From: Chara braunii
Taxonomy: Eukaryota; Streptophyta; Charophyceae; Charales; Characeae
Assembly: GCA_003427395.1 (NCBI GenBank)
Contig: BFEA01000152.1
Coordinates: 2,584,975-2,611,228, forward strand
DNA: 26,254 bases
Direction: 5' to 3'
Shown: piece after piece, positions 26,246 through 26,254 of the stretch
Numbering within the stretch: the first letter of the stretch is position 1
Layout of the letters: each line of letters starts with the position of its first letter
Notes under the pieces: model-generated
The model's database searches: none
What the model saw: the letters and a program-made list of their open reading frames with translations, nothing else
Told to the model about the DNA's origin: nothing
Position numbers and translations under genes: made by a program

Positions 26246-26254
26246 CTGTGATTA

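Overview
The window looks like repeat-rich, gene-poor nuclear DNA from a land plant. The best evidence is a LINE retrotransposon with plant-type architecture: an ORF1 with a nucleic-acid-binding region and a zinc knuckle, then an APE endonuclease, a reverse transcriptase and a zf-RVT-like C-terminus. Degraded 25S rRNA pieces, tRNA-like retroelement heads, satellites and many microsatellites fit this. I cannot name the species. Isolated N bases at 9098-9316 indicate a draft assembly. I found no intact host protein-coding gene; almost all open frames are short, low-complexity or chance.

Layout. 1-1047: a 91-bp tandem satellite with an exact period. 1060-1320: a purine/(GAA)n tract. 1741-6914: an unusually dense series of short, often perfect inverted repeats (stems of about 6 to 25 bp, mostly short loops) separated by homopyrimidine tracts (left part) or homopurine tracts (right part). 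Inside it lie two minisatellites and a SINE-like element with a (TAA)n/poly(A) end. 7141-7545: a 54-bp minisatellite whose units began as hairpins. 8205-8690 and 11355-11965: copies of a diverged dispersed repeat about 3.14 kb apart, flanking GC-rich unrecognised DNA and a possible decayed coding scrap. 13348-13810: a tRNA-like box fused to two overlapping, degraded 25S rRNA fragments. 13815-16090: no recognisable gene.

16362-24188 (minus strand): a LINE that appears full length, bounded by 10-bp target-site duplications (cataactgga), with an 812-bp 5' UTR, ORF1, ORF2, a 3' UTR and a (TAA)n tail. Both ORFs carry stops and frameshifts, so the copy is dead. It landed between two arms of an older inverted repeat. 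24365-24565: two related tRNA-like heads on the minus strand. 24804-24927: a near-perfect 36-bp-arm inverted repeat. 25250-26254: small duplications and microsatellites.

Nothing here reads as a working pathway. The most unusual item is the hairpin series at 1.7-6.9 kb, with weaker continuation to about 10.5 kb: stems recur with different loops, some homologous copies differ in both arms, and hairpin units have been tandemly amplified. It could be a structured RNA or small-RNA source, or the footprint of a palindrome-forming replication process. All repeats were read by eye and no statistics could be run.
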